From Spirochaetia bacterium (GTDB taxonomy: Bacteria > Spirochaetota > Spirochaetia > PWKH01), in contig SKXS01000211.1 in NCBI GenBank assembly GCA_007128345.1, positions 1 through 7,260 of the forward strand: DNA of 7,260 nt, given 5' to 3'. Position 1 is the stretch's first letter. The number at the start of each line of letters is the position of its first letter. Shown here piece after piece: positions 6,033 through 7,260 of the stretch. The notes beneath the pieces are model-generated. The model did no database searches, was not told the DNA's origin, and saw only the letters and a list, made by a program, of their open reading frames with translations. The position numbers were made by a program, and so were the translations under genes.

Positions 6033-7013
6033 ATGATAGGTTTTTCTGATGAGGCTGTAGTTGTAGCGGTTTCCGGAAACGGAGGCAGCGGAGCCGTATC
6101 ATTCAGAAGAGAGAAGTACGTTCCCCGAGGCGGCCCTGACGGCGGTGACGGCGGCAAGGGCGGAAGCGTCATCTTTGTAGTCAAGCACAACCTCAGAACA
6201 CTCGCACATCTCAGGAACCAGCCGACCTGCAGGGCTGAGAACGGTCAGCCCGGGCAGGGAAGACGGCGGCACGGCCGCGACGGCAATGACGTGACTATTG
6301 AGGTGCCGCCGGGGACGCTCGTCAGGGAAGAGCGCACCCGTGAACTGATCGTTGACCTTGCTGACCGCAGCGAGCCATGGGTATTCCTTGAGGGCGGAAA
6401 GGGTGGAAAGGGAAACTGGCATTTCCGTTCATCAACCCGTCAGGCTCCCCGATATGCGCAGGGAGGGCTCCCCGGGGAGGAGCGCCGTATTCTCCTTGAG
6501 CTGCGCATCATAGCTGACATCGGTTTTGTCGGGTTCCCCAATGCGGGAAAATCATCGCTGCTGAACTATCTCACCAATGCCCATGCCAAGGTAGCCGGGT
6601 ATCCCTTTACCACAAAAATTCCCCATTTAGGAGTGTTTTCACGGTATGAGCGGGTGATTACCCTTGCTGACATCCCGGGAATCATCGAAGGAGCTTCCAG
6701 CGGAGCCGGGCTTGGACTGACGTTTCTCAAGCACATCACCCGCACGTCGGGTATCGCATACCTGATCGACGTGCATGACGATCGGTACCTGGATGCCTAC
6801 GACCTGCTCAGGCATGAACTGGGAAGCTACAGCAGCGAGCTTACCGGGAAGCCTGAGGTGATCATAGCAACGAAGATGGATCTTCCGCAATCTGAAGAGC
6901 GCCTGGAACAGCTGGCATCCCGTCTGGATGACCGACAAGTTATTCCGATATCAGTGTTTTCAGGCAGGGGCATAGATGAGGTGCGGGAGGCCTTTTTCCA
7001 TCTGTTATCATGA
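6033..7013 (+). CDS. obgE: GTPase Obg/CgtA, form without C-terminal OCT domain
   Basis: Obg is an essential GTPase that binds the 50S subunit, helps late ribosome assembly and links it to nucleotide status. The 326 residues hold a glycine-rich Obg domain (1 to about 158, with VSFRREKYVPRGGPDGGDGGKGG at 22-44 and GGKGGKGNWHFRSSTRQAPRYAQGG at 121-145) and a G domain. The G motifs are G1 GFPNAGKS (167-174), G2 YPFTT (190-194), G3 DIPG (213-216), G4 TKMD (280-283, threonine in place of the commoner asparagine, an accepted variant) and G5-like SVFSGRG (307-313). The C-terminal OCT domain found in B. subtilis Obg is missing, which is common in some phyla. The start MIGFSDEA aligns with the usual MKFVDEA start. 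No good Shine-Dalgarno precedes it, so translation may be coupled to rpmA 15 nt upstream. The stop overlaps the nadD start. Confidence 0.96.
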   Translation: MIGFSDEAVVVAVSGNGGSGAVSFRREKYVPRGGPDGGDGGKGGSVIFVVKHNLRTLAHLRNQPTCRAENGQPGQGRRRHGRDGNDVTIEVPPGTLVREERTRELIVDLADRSEPWVFLEGGKGGKGNWHFRSSTRQAPRYAQGGLPGEERRILLELRIIADIGFVGFPNAGKSSLLNYLTNAHAKVAGYPFTTKIPHLGVFSRYERVITLADIPGIIEGASSGAGLGLTFLKHITRTSGIAYLIDVHDDRYLDAYDLLRHELGSYSSELTGKPEVIIATKMDLPQSEERLEQLASRLDDRQVIPISVFSGRGIDEVREAFFHLLS

Positions 7014-7260
7014 ATACAGCACTCTTCGGCGGTACATTCAACCCCCCCCACACAGCACATACAGCACTTGTTGAGCAGGTGCTGTCCACGACCCGCTACC
7101 AACGTGTAGTGGTGGTTCCAGTCAATCAGCCGGCACATAAAGAACTGGAGCAGGATCCGGGACCGAACCATCGCCTGGTGATGACACGCCTCGCATTCGG
7201 TGCCGTGGAGGGCTGCATCGTAGAGGACTGGGAAGTTGCCAGGGGAGGGGTATCCTACAC
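7010..7260 (+). CDS. nadD: Nicotinate-nucleotide adenylyltransferase NadD, N-terminal part (3' end outside window)
   Basis: NadD transfers AMP from ATP to nicotinate mononucleotide to give deamido-NAD in cytosolic NAD synthesis. The ATG at 7010 overlaps the obgE stop as ATGA, and 83 complete codons are visible before the window ends. The first residues, MNTALFGGTFNPPHTAH, contain the nucleotidyltransferase motif GGTFNPPHxxH (usually GxFxPxHxGH; the glycine before the second His is alanine here). Further family features are VVVVPVNQPAHKEL (the phosphate/nicotinate-binding PxxxPxHK region), HRLVMTRLAF and a final E-x-x-R-G-G-VSYT segment typical of NadD. GGAGG (6986-6990) lies 19 nt upstream, too far to act well, so translation is probably coupled to obgE. 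A run of eight C residues (7042-7049) codes for the N-P-P-H part of the catalytic motif. NadM- or CoaD-type relatives are less likely given the SYT segment and the neighbourhood. Confidence 0.92.
   Translation, partial: MNTALFGGTFNPPHTAHTALVEQVLSTTRYQRVVVVPVNQPAHKELEQDPGPNHRLVMTRLAFGAVEGCIVEDWEVARGGVSY

Noticed and set aside
1..7260. A previously undescribed defence, mobile or biosynthetic system
   Set aside because: Every gene belongs to a well-known housekeeping family, the longest gene-free stretch is under 100 bp, and there are no direct repeats, integrase-like genes or composition breaks that I can see.

Overview
The window looks like an ordinary, well-packed stretch of bacterial chromosome of moderately high G+C, filled almost end to end with housekeeping genes. 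Several traits point to a spirochaete-type bacterium: an arginyl-tRNA synthetase with an NTNKPLHLGH / KMKS signature, a stand-alone phosphate acetyltransferase of about 330 residues, and a rplU-rpmA-obgE-nadD cluster. That assignment is an inference from remembered protein families, not a search, and a neighbouring phylum is possible. There are no mobile elements, CRISPR arrays, tRNA or rRNA genes or foreign-looking islands. I found no candidate for a new multi-gene system.

Layout. Positions 1-354 hold the 3' end of rsmA (16S rRNA dimethyltransferase). It converges on pta (phosphate acetyltransferase, minus strand, 359-1357) with only 4 bp between the stop codons. An 85-bp divergent intergenic region (1358-1442) carries a candidate pta promoter and a perfect 12-bp palindrome, then opens into a plus-strand pair: a TyrA-family dehydrogenase (1443-2186) and mtaB (2183-3499). 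These two overlap by ATGA. A 64-bp gap with a good sigma70-type promoter leads to argS (3564-5327). An 88-bp gap with a second good promoter leads to rplU (5416-5727), rpmA (5763-6017), obgE (6033-7013) and nadD (7010 to beyond the edge), which appear to form one operon.

Together the genes are mainly about translation: rRNA dimethylation (RsmA), tRNA position-37 thiomethylation (MtaB), tRNA charging (ArgS), two 50S proteins (L21, L27) and the ribosome-associated GTPase Obg. The rest is central and cofactor metabolism: acetyl-phosphate/acetyl-CoA exchange (Pta), tyrosine synthesis (TyrA) and NAD synthesis (NadD).

The points most worth a second look are small-scale. Three separate intergenic regions share a TGG-TA extended -10 promoter element. 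A perfect palindrome fills the usual Shine-Dalgarno position of tyrA and abuts the pta -35. TyrA resembles plant arogenate dehydrogenases and has a likely NADP-type pocket. obgE lacks a visible ribosome-binding site. An 8-C tract lies inside the catalytic motif of nadD.
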